64,000 nucleotides of DNA from Gammaproteobacteria bacterium (GTDB lineage Bacteria; Pseudomonadota; Gammaproteobacteria; Thiotrichales; Thiotrichaceae), in contig JAHJJD010000075.1 in NCBI GenBank assembly GCA_018822845.1, positions 62,001 through 126,000 of the forward strand, in the 5' to 3' direction. Shown here piece after piece: positions 19,475 to 27,318 of the stretch (position 1 is the stretch's first letter; each line of letters begins with the position of its first letter). Under the pieces are notes generated by a model. The model did not search any database and was not told the origin of the DNA. It saw only the letters and a program-made list of their open reading frames with translations. A program made the position numbers and the translations under genes.

Positions 19475-20077
19475 ATGGCAAACTCTGGTGTAGACAAGAG
19501 CCGTCGCCGCTTCCTGATTGCCGCCACATCTGTGGTTGGTGCAGCAGGTACGGCAGCGCTTGCGGCCCCCTTCATTGCTTCATGGAACCCCAGTGCGCGT
19601 GCACTGGCAGCCGGTGCGCCGGTTGAGGTTTCAGTAAGCAAGGTTGAGCCGGGCCAATTGATTCGCGTTATCTGGCGCGGCAAACCGGTATGGATTGTAA
19701 ACCGTACCAAGGAAATGCTGGATAGCCTGTCAAGTCTTGATGGCAGCATGAAAGACCCGAATTCCGACAACCTCAAGCAGCAGCCGGAATACGCCAGGAA
19801 TCCTGCCCGTACCCGTGAAGGTAAAGAGCAGTATCTGGTTCTGGTGGGTATTTGTACGCATCTGGGTTGCTCGCCGACTTACCGTCCTGAGCTGGCTCCT
19901 GCCGATCTGGGTGCGGACTGGAAAGGCGGTTGGTACTGCCCGTGCCACGGTTCCAAATTTGACCTCGCTGGTCGCGTTTACAAGAATGTACCAGCCGGTG
20001 CTAACCTTGAAGTGCCTCCGTACTACTTCAAAGATGATAACACTGTCCTGATCGGTGAAGATGGAGGTAAAGCATAA
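19475..20077 (+). CDS. petA: Ubiquinol-cytochrome c reductase Rieske iron-sulfur subunit
   Basis: 200 residues. The N-terminus SRRRFLIAATSVVGAAGTAA is a twin-arginine-type signal anchor that leaves the [2Fe-2S] head in the periplasm. Cluster-binding motifs CTHLGC and CPCHGS are intact. It passes electrons from quinol at the Qo site to cytochrome c1. A strong Shine-Dalgarno (gggagag) precedes the ATG. The 284-base upstream gap has no gene and should carry the petABC promoter; nothing specific was recognised there. It overlaps petB by one base. Confidence 0.97.
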   Translation: MANSGVDKSRRRFLIAATSVVGAAGTAALAAPFIASWNPSARALAAGAPVEVSVSKVEPGQLIRVIWRGKPVWIVNRTKEMLDSLSSLDGSMKDPNSDNLKQQPEYARNPARTREGKEQYLVLVGICTHLGCSPTYRPELAPADLGADWKGGWYCPCHGSKFDLAGRVYKNVPAGANLEVPPYYFKDDNTVLIGEDGGKA

Positions 20078-21507
20078 TGGCAGAGCGTCCGCAACATAAT
20101 TACACAGGCTTCTTGGGTTGGGTCGAAGACCGTTTCCCGCTGATGGAAACCTGGCAAGCGCATTTGGCTGGCTACTACGCACCAAAAAACTTTAACTTCT
20201 GGTATTTCTTCGGTTCACTGGCGATGCTGGTGCTGGTAATCCAGATTGTGTCTGGTCTGTTCCTGGCGTTCCACTACAAACCGGATACCAGTTTGGCATT
20301 TGCTTCCGTCGAATACATCATGCGTGATGTGCCGGGTGGCTGGTTTATCCGCTACATGCACTCCACGGGTGCTTCTGCGTTCTTTATCGTGGTGTACCTG
20401 CACATGTTCCGTGGCCTGATTTATGGGTCTTACAAAGGCAAGCGTGAGCTGATCTGGTTGATCGGTATGGCGATTTACCTGGCATTGATGGCAACGGCTT
20501 TCATGGGCTATTTGCTGCCTTGGGGCCAGATGTCTTACTGGGGGGCGCAGGTTATCATCAACCTGTTTAACACTATCCCGGTAATTGGCGAAGGTTTGTC
20601 TACCTGGATTCGTGGTGACTTCGTACTCGGTGATGCAACCCTGAACCGTTTCTTTGCACTGCACTTCTTCCTGCCTTCCTTGGTGTTGCCTGCACTGGTG
20701 TTCGTCCACATCGTGGCGTTGCACGCAGTCGGTTCCAATAACCCGGATGGCGTTGAAATCAAGAAAGGCCCGAAAGGCAACCGTTGGAGCGACACTGCCC
20801 CGACTGATGGTATTCCGTTCCACCCTTACTACTCTGTTAAAGACATTCTGGGTGTGGTGGTATTCCTGATTGGTTTCTTTGCGATCCTGTTCTTTGCGCC
20901 GGAAGGTGGTGGCTACTTTATGGAAGCCCCCAACTTTGAACCTGCCAATGCGCTGAAAACACCGCTGCACATTGCGCCGGTATGGTACTTCACGCCGTTC
21001 TACACCGTTTTGCGTGCCATTCCTGACCCGTTTTTCGGTACCTTGGCGATGTTTGCGGCGATTGCGGTGCTGTTCGTGCTGCCGTGGATCGACCGTAACC
21101 CGATCAAATCCTGGCGCTACCGTACCAGCGCACACAAGATCAACCTGATCCTGTTTGCTGTGGTATTCCTAGTATTGGGCTGGATGGGTGTTGAGGCGGT
21201 AACTCCGGCCTTCAAGGAACTGGGAACCCGTATGACACAAATCTACTTCATCTTCTTTGTGGTGCTGTGGATTCATAGCAACCCGTCGAAAGCGAAGTAT
21301 GTCATGTGGTTCGGTATCCTGCTGGCGGCTGTAGTCGGTTACGACATCGTGTTCCGCTATACCCCAGGTGATGCCGGAGCGACTTCCCAGATGCTGATGC
21401 AATTCATTTGGCCAGTCGGCTACTTGGCCCTGACACTGTTGCTGCCTGCTTTCAAAGCTAGCTGTAACGAGGAAAAGCCGGTTCCTGAGCGTGTAACAGG
21501 TCACTAA
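20077..21507 (+). CDS. petB: Cytochrome b of the bc1 complex
   Basis: 476 residues with about eight to ten membrane helices. Haem-ligand histidines lie in IRYMHSTGASAFFIVVYLHM and in RFFALHFFLPSLVLPALVFV followed by HIVALH. The Qo-loop motif reads PVWY (APVWYFTPFY) instead of the textbook PEWY. The long C-terminal extension (helices after about 400, LAALVGYDIVFRY-like) is seen in several proteobacterial versions. Start is taatg-coupled to petA. It is the quinol-oxidising core of complex III in the cytoplasmic membrane. Confidence 0.97.
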   Translation: MAERPQHNYTGFLGWVEDRFPLMETWQAHLAGYYAPKNFNFWYFFGSLAMLVLVIQIVSGLFLAFHYKPDTSLAFASVEYIMRDVPGGWFIRYMHSTGASAFFIVVYLHMFRGLIYGSYKGKRELIWLIGMAIYLALMATAFMGYLLPWGQMSYWGAQVIINLFNTIPVIGEGLSTWIRGDFVLGDATLNRFFALHFFLPSLVLPALVFVHIVALHAVGSNNPDGVEIKKGPKGNRWSDTAPTDGIPFHPYYSVKDILGVVVFLIGFFAILFFAPEGGGYFMEAPNFEPANALKTPLHIAPVWYFTPFYTVLRAIPDPFFGTLAMFAAIAVLFVLPWIDRNPIKSWRYRTSAHKINLILFAVVFLVLGWMGVEAVTPAFKELGTRMTQIYFIFFVVLWIHSNPSKAKYVMWFGILLAAVVGYDIVFRYTPGDAGATSQMLMQFIWPVGYLALTLLLPAFKASCNEEKPVPERVTGH

Positions 21508-21520
21508 AGGAGTGCGAAAC

Positions 21521-22282
21521 ATGAAAAAGTTTATTGCAAGTGTAATGTTCGCACTTTCAGCTACCCTGATGGCTACTACGGTCATGGCCAGTGGTGGTGT
21601 GGAACTGGAACATGCGAATGTGGATATCCACAACAAGGACAGTCTGCAACGTGGCGTCAAGTATTATGTCAACTACTGCATGGGCTGCCATTCCCTGAAC
21701 TACAGCCGTTACAACCGTATTGCCAACGATCTGGGGTTGACCGATGAGCAGGCTGCAAAAAACCTGATCTTTACCCGTGACGACAATGGCGACCTGCACA
21801 AAACCGGTGCGTTGATGAAGAACGGTATGTCCCAGAAGCAGTCTGCTGAGTGGTTCGGTGCTCCGCCGCCAGATTTGACCCTGGTTGGCCGTTCACGTGG
21901 TCCTGACTGGATTTACAGCTACCTGAAAGCGTTCTACGTCGATCCAACCCGCCCCATGGGTGTGAACAATACCGTGTTCCCGAACGTCGGTATGCCTCAC
22001 GTCCTGTGGGAGCTGCAAGGCTTGCAGGAAAAGCATTGCACCAAGGAAGGCGAAGGCGAGCATGCTGTCGAGCATTGCGAACTGAAAACGGTTAAAGCCG
22101 GTAGCATGACGCCTGCTGAATACGACCAGACTGCACGCGACCTTACCAACTTCCTCGCGTATGTTGGTGAACCGGCAGCCCTGAATCGTACTACCTACGG
22201 TGTTTTCACACTGTTGTTCCTGGGTTTGTTCGCGATTATTGCGTACTTCCTGAAGAAGGAATACTGGAAGGATGTTCATTAA
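21521..22282 (+). CDS. petC: Cytochrome c1
   Basis: 253 residues from ATG 21521, which has aaaggag nine bases upstream (an in-frame GTG at 21512 is less likely). It has a signal peptide ending TTVMA, the haem motif CMGCH with NYCMGCHSLNYSRYNR, a likely Met ligand in the segment near PNVGMPHVLW, and a C-terminal anchor TLLFLGLFAIIAYFLKKEYW. It accepts electrons from PetA and delivers them to soluble cytochrome c. It is the last gene of petABC, and a terminator follows. Confidence 0.97.
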   Translation: MKKFIASVMFALSATLMATTVMASGGVELEHANVDIHNKDSLQRGVKYYVNYCMGCHSLNYSRYNRIANDLGLTDEQAAKNLIFTRDDNGDLHKTGALMKNGMSQKQSAEWFGAPPPDLTLVGRSRGPDWIYSYLKAFYVDPTRPMGVNNTVFPNVGMPHVLWELQGLQEKHCTKEGEGEHAVEHCELKTVKAGSMTPAEYDQTARDLTNFLAYVGEPAALNRTTYGVFTLLFLGLFAIIAYFLKKEYWKDVH

Positions 22283-22305
22283 TCCTCATCCGGTATAACA
22301 CCTCC

Positions 22306-22340
22306 AAGCCACTCTGTAGTAATATAGGGTGGCTTTTTTA
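22306..22340 (+). terminator. Rho-independent terminator after petC
   Basis: Stem aagccactct / agggtggctt with a 12-base loop, followed by a T run (cttttttat). It separates petABC from sspA. Confidence 0.85.
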
Positions 22341-22365
22341 TTTCCGTTCAGGGAGTCTCGCTTAT

Positions 22366-22995
22366 ATGGCTTCGCTTTCCAGCCGAAGATCTGTAATGAC
22401 ATTGTTTTCAGCACCTGACTGTGCCGACAGTCACCGGGTGCGTATTGTTCTGGCAGAAAAAGACATTACTGTCGATATTTTGAATATCAATCCAGACAAC
22501 AAGCCGGAAGAGCTGGCTGAGTTCAATCCTTATAACACTACGCCTACACTGCTTGACCGCGATCTGGTGCTGTACGATGCGCGCATCATCATGGAATACC
22601 TGGATGAGCGTTTCCCGCATCCACCGTTGATGCCGGTTGACCCGGTAACACGGGCACATTCCCGTCTGGCACTGTTCCGCATCGAAAAGGACTGGTTCTC
22701 GCTGGTGCACGACATTGAGCATGGCAATGAGGCAAGCTCGACGCAGGCACGCAAAATCCTGCGTGAAAGTGTGCTGTCCGCTGCTGAAGTGTTTTCCGTC
22801 AAGCCTTTCTTCCTGAGCGATGATTTCTCGCTGGTGGATTGCACCATCGCACCCATCCTGTGGCGTTTGCCCAAGTACGGCATTGACGTACCGGAGAAGC
22901 AGGGCAAGCCTATCCTGAAGTACATGGATCGTGTGTTTTCGCGGGATGCATTCCAGCAGTCCTTGAGCAAGGTTGAAAAATCTATCCGCCCATGA
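22366..22995 (+). CDS. sspA: Stringent starvation protein A (RNA polymerase-associated, GST fold)
   Basis: 209 residues. The N-terminal thioredoxin-like GST domain starts RSVMTLFSAPDCADSHRVRI. The helical C-terminal half contains FFLSDDFSLVDCTIAPILWR and LPKYGIDVP, typical of SspA. SspA binds RNA polymerase and modulates stationary-phase and stress transcription; it has no glutathione transferase activity. It overlaps sspB by four bases. Confidence 0.95.
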   Translation: MASLSSRRSVMTLFSAPDCADSHRVRIVLAEKDITVDILNINPDNKPEELAEFNPYNTTPTLLDRDLVLYDARIIMEYLDERFPHPPLMPVDPVTRAHSRLALFRIEKDWFSLVHDIEHGNEASSTQARKILRESVLSAAEVFSVKPFFLSDDFSLVDCTIAPILWRLPKYGIDVPEKQGKPILKYMDRVFSRDAFQQSLSKVEKSIRP

Positions 22996-23504
22996 GTACT
23001 ACACCAAAACGTCCTTACCTGTTGCGCGCCTTCTATGAGTGGATCGTGGACAACAATATGACGCCACACATTCTGGTGGATGCGCGTTCCAGCGAGGTCA
23101 GTGTGCCGCGCCAGTTCGTCAAGGATGGCAACATTGTGTTGAATGTCAGCATGACCGCCGCCAACAACCTGATGATGGATAACGACAAAATGACCTTCAG
23201 CGCCCGCTTCGGCGGCAAGGCGTTTTCCATCTGGTTGCCGATGTGGTCGATCATGGCGATTTATTCACGCGAAACGCAGGAAGGTATCAGCTTCCCGCCG
23301 GATGAATACACCGATAGCACGGAATATCTGGCAGATGCTGGTCAAACTACTCCGGCTTCTGCGCCAGTGTCACTGGCAGCTGTCGCTGGTACGGCAGTGA
23401 CGGAAGCAGATACAGGTACGGGAGAGGCTGATGCTGACGACGGTCAGGATGAACCGCCGCCGCCCAAGCCGACCAAACGTCCAGCCTTGCGGGTGGTGAA
23501 ATAG
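22992..23504 (+). CDS. sspB: ClpXP protease specificity-enhancing factor SspB
   Basis: 170 residues. The ssrA-binding fold runs from RPYLLRAFYEWIVDNNMTPH to about residue 110. An acidic, proline-rich flexible tail follows, ending in RPALRVVK, the ClpX-binding (XB) motif. It delivers ssrA-tagged peptides from stalled ribosomes to ClpXP. Coupled to sspA by atga overlap. Confidence 0.96.
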   Translation: MSTTPKRPYLLRAFYEWIVDNNMTPHILVDARSSEVSVPRQFVKDGNIVLNVSMTAANNLMMDNDKMTFSARFGGKAFSIWLPMWSIMAIYSRETQEGISFPPDEYTDSTEYLADAGQTTPASAPVSLAAVAGTAVTEADTGTGEADADDGQDEPPPPKPTKRPALRVVK

Positions 23505-23508
23505 GCTC

Positions 23509-23994
23509 ATGCTGTCGCTGATTGCCGCCATGGCGCACGGACGGGTCATTGGTCTTGATGGTAAAATGCCATGGCATTTACCCGCTGATTTCGCCTGGTT
23601 CAAGCATAATACCCTCGGCAAGCCCATCGTGATGGGGCGTAAAACTTGGGATTCGATTGGCCGGGCGTTGCCGGGGCGGCGCAATCTGGTGATTTCACGC
23701 GATGAAAGTTTCCAGCCTGTTGGGGCAGAACGTGTCGCTTCCCCTGATGAGGTTGAAACGCTGCTGGCAGATGTGCCAGAAATCATGATTGTGGGTGGCG
23801 CACAGGTTTACCAGCATTTTTTGCCCAAGGCGCAACGACTGTATCTGACCCTGATTGATGTTGAGTTGCCGGGCGATACTTTTTTCCCTGATTATGTTGA
23901 GGCTGATTGGTGTGAAGTGTCGCGTAGCGAACATCCAGCCGATACAAAAAACCCTTACCCTTGTTCCTTCCTGATTCTTGAACGGAAATCCTGA
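23509..23994 (+). CDS. folA: Dihydrofolate reductase
   Basis: 161 residues, the usual chromosomal length. Motifs: LSLIAAMAHGRVIGLDGKMPWHLPADF, with the acid equivalent to E. coli Asp27, MGRKTWDSIGRALPGRRNLV and IMIVGGAQVYQHFLP (NADPH site). Makes tetrahydrofolate for one-carbon metabolism. It starts four bases after sspB, so probably the same transcript. Confidence 0.96.
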   Translation: MLSLIAAMAHGRVIGLDGKMPWHLPADFAWFKHNTLGKPIVMGRKTWDSIGRALPGRRNLVISRDESFQPVGAERVASPDEVETLLADVPEIMIVGGAQVYQHFLPKAQRLYLTLIDVELPGDTFFPDYVEADWCEVSRSEHPADTKNPYPCSFLILERKS

Positions 23995-24013
23995 CTCCAA
24001 GGAGACTCTGCCC

Positions 24014-25351
24014 ATGAGTTCACTGCTGATCGTCAACGCAAATCTGGTCAACGAAGGGCAGATTACCAATAGTGATGTGCTGATCCGTAACGGACGCATC
24101 GAAGCCATTGGCAATAACCTGTCTGGCAGCGGTGCAGTCGTGCTGGATGCTGCGGGCCGTTACCTGTTGCCCGGCATGATTGATGATCAGGTGCATTTCC
24201 GCGAGCCTGGCATGACCCACAAGGCTGATATGGCCAGCGAAAGCAGGGCAGCGGTGGCGGGTGGCATCACCAGTTTCATGGATATGCCCAACACCATTCC
24301 GAATACGCTGACCTCCGACATCCTCAACGACAAGAAACGACTGGCGGAAGGCCGTTCAGTGGGTAATTACGCTTTCTACCTGGGTGCATCCAACGACAAT
24401 CTGGAAGCGATCAAGGCGCTTGATCCGAAAGATGCCTGCGGAATCAAGGTGTTCATGGGCGCATCTACTGGCAACATGCTGGTCGATGACCCGGATGTGC
24501 TGGAACAGATTTTTACCCACGCGCCGACCCTGATTGCCGCCCATTGCGAAGATACGCCGACCATTCTGGAGAACGAGGAAAGCTATCGCGGTATTTACGG
24601 CGACAATATTCCGTTCAACCTGCATCCTGTTATCCGCAGCGAGGCAGCCTGTTTCAAGTCATCCTCACTGGCGATGGAACTGGCGCAACGTTGTGGTACA
24701 CGCCTGCACATCCTGCATATTTCCACCGCGAAAGAAGCGGAGATGTTTTCCGACCGACCGCTGAAAGACAAGATGATTACGGCAGAGGCTTGTGTCCATT
24801 TCCTGCATTTTGCCGATGAGGATTACGCAGCCAAGGGAGCGTTGATCAAGTGCAACCCGGCAATCAAGACTGCCGAAGACCGCGCCGGTATCATTCAGGC
24901 GTTGATGGACGGGCGGCTGGATGTAATTGGCACTGACCACGCGCCGCACACCTGGGATGAAAAGCAGAACAGCAGCTATTTCAAGGCTCCATCCGGTCTG
25001 CCGTTGGTACAACACGCCATGCAAACTTTGCTGGAACATTACCACGATGGTATTTTCTCGCTGGAATTCATTGTCGAAAAGACCAGCCACGCTGTTGCCG
25101 ACATGTTCAATATCAAGCAGCGCGGTTACATCCGCGAAGGCTACTGGGCTGACCTGACGCTGGTCGATCTGGAGAAACCGTTCCTCGCTACCCACGCCAA
25201 CAGCCTGTCGAAATGCGGCTGGACGCCGTTTGACGGTTTCGAGTTCCGTTCCAGCATTGCCGCCACCATTGTGAACGGCCAACTGGTATGGAAAGACGGC
25301 AAGCTGATCGATGTTGCTCCGCTGGGGATGGCGCTGGAATTCGACCGTTAA
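24014..25351 (+). CDS. Dihydroorotase (PyrC-type, amidohydrolase fold)
   Basis: 445 residues from ATG 24014 with aaggaga eight bases upstream. Amidohydrolase signatures: the carbamylated-lysine region CGIKVFMGASTGNML, IAAHCEDT, LHILHISTAKE and VIGTDHAPHTWDEK. The N-terminal metal motif, usually H-x-H-x-R-E-P-G, reads DDQVHFREPG, so the first His is Gln59 while His61 remains. I recall the DDQVH form from Bacteroidetes-type dihydroorotases, so the enzyme may still be active. Role: ring closure of carbamoyl aspartate in pyrimidine synthesis; carAB lies 11 kb away. A hydantoinase-like function is less likely. Confidence 0.88.
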   Translation: MSSLLIVNANLVNEGQITNSDVLIRNGRIEAIGNNLSGSGAVVLDAAGRYLLPGMIDDQVHFREPGMTHKADMASESRAAVAGGITSFMDMPNTIPNTLTSDILNDKKRLAEGRSVGNYAFYLGASNDNLEAIKALDPKDACGIKVFMGASTGNMLVDDPDVLEQIFTHAPTLIAAHCEDTPTILENEESYRGIYGDNIPFNLHPVIRSEAACFKSSSLAMELAQRCGTRLHILHISTAKEAEMFSDRPLKDKMITAEACVHFLHFADEDYAAKGALIKCNPAIKTAEDRAGIIQALMDGRLDVIGTDHAPHTWDEKQNSSYFKAPSGLPLVQHAMQTLLEHYHDGIFSLEFIVEKTSHAVADMFNIKQRGYIREGYWADLTLVDLEKPFLATHANSLSKCGWTPFDGFEFRSSIAATIVNGQLVWKDGKLIDVAPLGMALEFDR

Positions 25352-25360
25352 GGTGTTCAC

Positions 25361-25843
25361 ATGACTCCCGGTATCAATGTCGCCAAGCAAGCCAAAATTG
25401 CTTTTCAGGTGCATGAATACACGCATGACCCTGATGCCGAGTCCTACGGCCTGGAAGCTTCCGACAAGCTGGGAATTGCGCCGGAACGGGTGTTCAAGAC
25501 GCTCGTCGTCAGTCTGGATGGCAAGGCACTGGCGGTTGGCGTCGTGCCTGTTGCTGCCATGCTCAGCACGAAATCAATGGCTAGGGCTGCCGGAGCGAAG
25601 AAGGCCGAAATGGCCGACAAGGCCGAAGTGGCGCGTTCCACTGGCTACGTACTCGGCGGCGTCAGTCCATTGGGGCAGAAGAAGCGGTTGAAAACCGTGA
25701 TTGATGCATCTGCCCAAAACTTTCCGACCATTTATGTCAGTGCTGGGCGTCGTGGTCTGGAAATTGAACTGGCTCCGCAGGACTTGTGCAAGCTGACAGG
25801 GGGGCTGTTTGCCGATATTGCGCAACAGGTATATAAGCTCTAA
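25361..25843 (+). CDS. ybaK: Cys-tRNA(Pro)/Cys-tRNA(Cys) deacylase YbaK
   Basis: 160 residues, a complete YbaK/EbsC domain: FQVHEYTHDPDAESYGLEAS, PERVFKTLVVSLDG, a lysine in MLSTKSMARAAGAKKAEMAD, and YVLGGVSPLGQKKRLKTVID. Trans-editing enzyme that hydrolyses Cys mischarged on tRNA-Pro. It starts nine bases after the dihydroorotase gene and is the last gene of the run before an accessory stretch. Confidence 0.95.
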   Translation: MTPGINVAKQAKIAFQVHEYTHDPDAESYGLEASDKLGIAPERVFKTLVVSLDGKALAVGVVPVAAMLSTKSMARAAGAKKAEMADKAEVARSTGYVLGGVSPLGQKKRLKTVIDASAQNFPTIYVSAGRRGLEIELAPQDLCKLTGGLFADIAQQVYKL

Positions 25844-25857
25844 TTTGGCCGTGCCAT

Positions 25858-26472
25858 TTATAGCAAAACGAGTGCGTTATAGACGCCATTAAGCCTTCGG
25901 CCTTTTTGATTCGCTTGCGCATCGCACAGTATGTGACGTTGATCAGTTGGAAGATCTTTCGGTATTTTGCAGAAAATCTCCATCTCAAAAGGATTTCCCG
26001 ATTTCACCCAGTTCTTTAGGTAAATCCATTGTGCAGAGTGGTTTGTTCGCGAAGAGAATATCCCGTAGGAACTGCTTCTGATTTTATTCTGGATTTTACT
26101 GGTGACCTGAAATCTGAAGATTTTGGGGATATTGAACTCAAAGAGAACCTCTCCGCCAAGATCAAGCTCTTGTTGTTTATGCGTGTTAAATGTTGTGGGG
26201 TAAATCCCGAGAAGCTCCATGCCTGTAGCGGGTAGCCTGATCTGGATGAGCACCCGGTCAGCTTTTTGGTAGGTCTTCCGCTTTTCTGTCCATGAAAGAT
26301 CCTGATAATGAAGCAGCTCTATTGGTGCGACTGAGAATAGAAAAATCTCATGGTTTCTTGGATCGAATTTCGTTCCAGTAAATAAAGATGTTTTCATTTC
26401 CTCACTGAGTGTATCAAGATCGACTCTTTGTGCCCTGTTTGATACCTCTAGTTTGAACGGCCCGTATGACAT
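25858..26472 (-). CDS. Hypothetical protein, no recognised family
   Basis: 204 residues, no signal peptide or membrane segment. The gene has a clear Shine-Dalgarno (aaaggag) before its ATG. Composition is mixed with many beta-favouring stretches (VLIQIRLPATGMELLGIY, GGEVLFEFNIPKIFRFQV). A conserved-looking WIYLKNWVKSGNPFEMEIFC segment lies near the C-terminus, and it could bind nucleic acid or form a PilZ-like barrel, but that is a guess. Its base composition is more AT-rich than its neighbours, and degenerate DNA flanks it, which suggests recent acquisition. It converges with ybaK (14 bases between stops). Confidence 0.65.
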   Translation of the reverse strand: MSYGPFKLEVSNRAQRVDLDTLSEEMKTSLFTGTKFDPRNHEIFLFSVAPIELLHYQDLSWTEKRKTYQKADRVLIQIRLPATGMELLGIYPTTFNTHKQQELDLGGEVLFEFNIPKIFRFQVTSKIQNKIRSSSYGIFSSRTNHSAQWIYLKNWVKSGNPFEMEIFCKIPKDLPTDQRHILCDAQANQKGRRLNGVYNALVLL

Positions 26473-27003
26473 GATATGTTTCTCCTTTGTTCGTTAAGCA
26501 ATTTTTGTTGAATCAGGGTGAACACGGTGTCTCCCTACTGGAGTAATTGCCAACACATCGGGTAACGGCATGTCATGATTTATCTACAATGATGAATTGC
26601 GCCGCGAACAAAATACAGCGCCTCCTTTTGCGGCATAGATCATTGCAGGCATGCTCAACGTTCTTTGCTTATAATCAGGTTTGTCCCCAAGTATGAACCC
26701 TTTTCCTGCTGCCACTCACGGCACTTTGCTGCTGCTGCCCTGAGCGGCTTGCCCCTGTTAAGTTTCACTGCTGATGGGAGCATTCTATCGTACACCTTGT
26801 AAGCTAAATAATTTCCGTTTATGGGAATAAGCTGAGGAAGCCTTTGGGGGAACCCTTAAAAAATCTGAATCAGACCAGATATAAAATAATAATAGTCCTG
26901 GCAAAATCTGGTTGTTTCCTTGATTTCCCGCTATTGCTTCGGAAAATCAAGTTGACTAATTTTTATCCTTGCCTTTTGATCATCCAGTGCTGGTCTATCT
27001 GAA
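26473..27003. other. Gene-free, AT-rich stretch
   Basis: About 530 bases with no open frame of note on either strand and no clear RNA gene. It probably holds the promoter of the minus-strand gene ending at 26472, and otherwise looks like decayed DNA. Confidence 0.6.
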
Positions 27004-27186
27004 TTATCGCAATTTATGGTTAAAAACATGCAAATTGCCAATAATCAGGTGATCGGCATGCGGTGCTAACACGGCATCAATGTAGGCTTGATCTTTTACA
27101 GACTTGATCCAGTTAGCGTGTTGTAGCGCATCGGCCAGCACAATCGCGGTGCGGGTTTTGCCGTTGCCTGCGCGGCGGGTGTTGGC
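27004..27186 (-). pseudogene. Remnant of a DEAD/DEAH helicase gene (HsdR-like Walker A region)
   Basis: On the minus strand, 27186 down to a TAA at 27004 reads NTRRAGNGKTRTAIVLADAL, QHANWIKSV, then YIDAVLAPHADHLIIGNLHV. The first part fits the G-x-GKTRT-I-L-D-L-R-ANW stretch of type I restriction/EcoEI-R-like helicases. The frame is only about 60 codons, has no start, and is cut at its 5' side by the gcttcgactccgctcag repeat. The rest of the gene is not in the window. Confidence 0.5.
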
Positions 27187-27298
27187 TTCGACTCCGCTCA
27201 GCCAACGGGTAGTGCCGTTCCCTGAGCGGAGTCGAAGGGAACAGGGGGCAGGGAACAGTTGTTCTTATTCCCCCTCTACCGCTCAGCGGGAGAGGGGG
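27185..27298. repeat. Two palindromic repeats side by side
   Basis: 27185-27237: gcttcgactccgctcag and its inverted copy ctgagcggagtcgaag, the same family as 3123-3278. 27270-27298: ccccctctac-cgc-tca-gcg-ggagaggggg, the same C/G palindrome family as in smc. They sit between the helicase remnant and the 3' end of prpE and may act as a transcription barrier for the prp operon. Confidence 0.8.
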
Positions 27299-27318
27299 CC
27301 AGGGGGGGGAAGGTCTTC

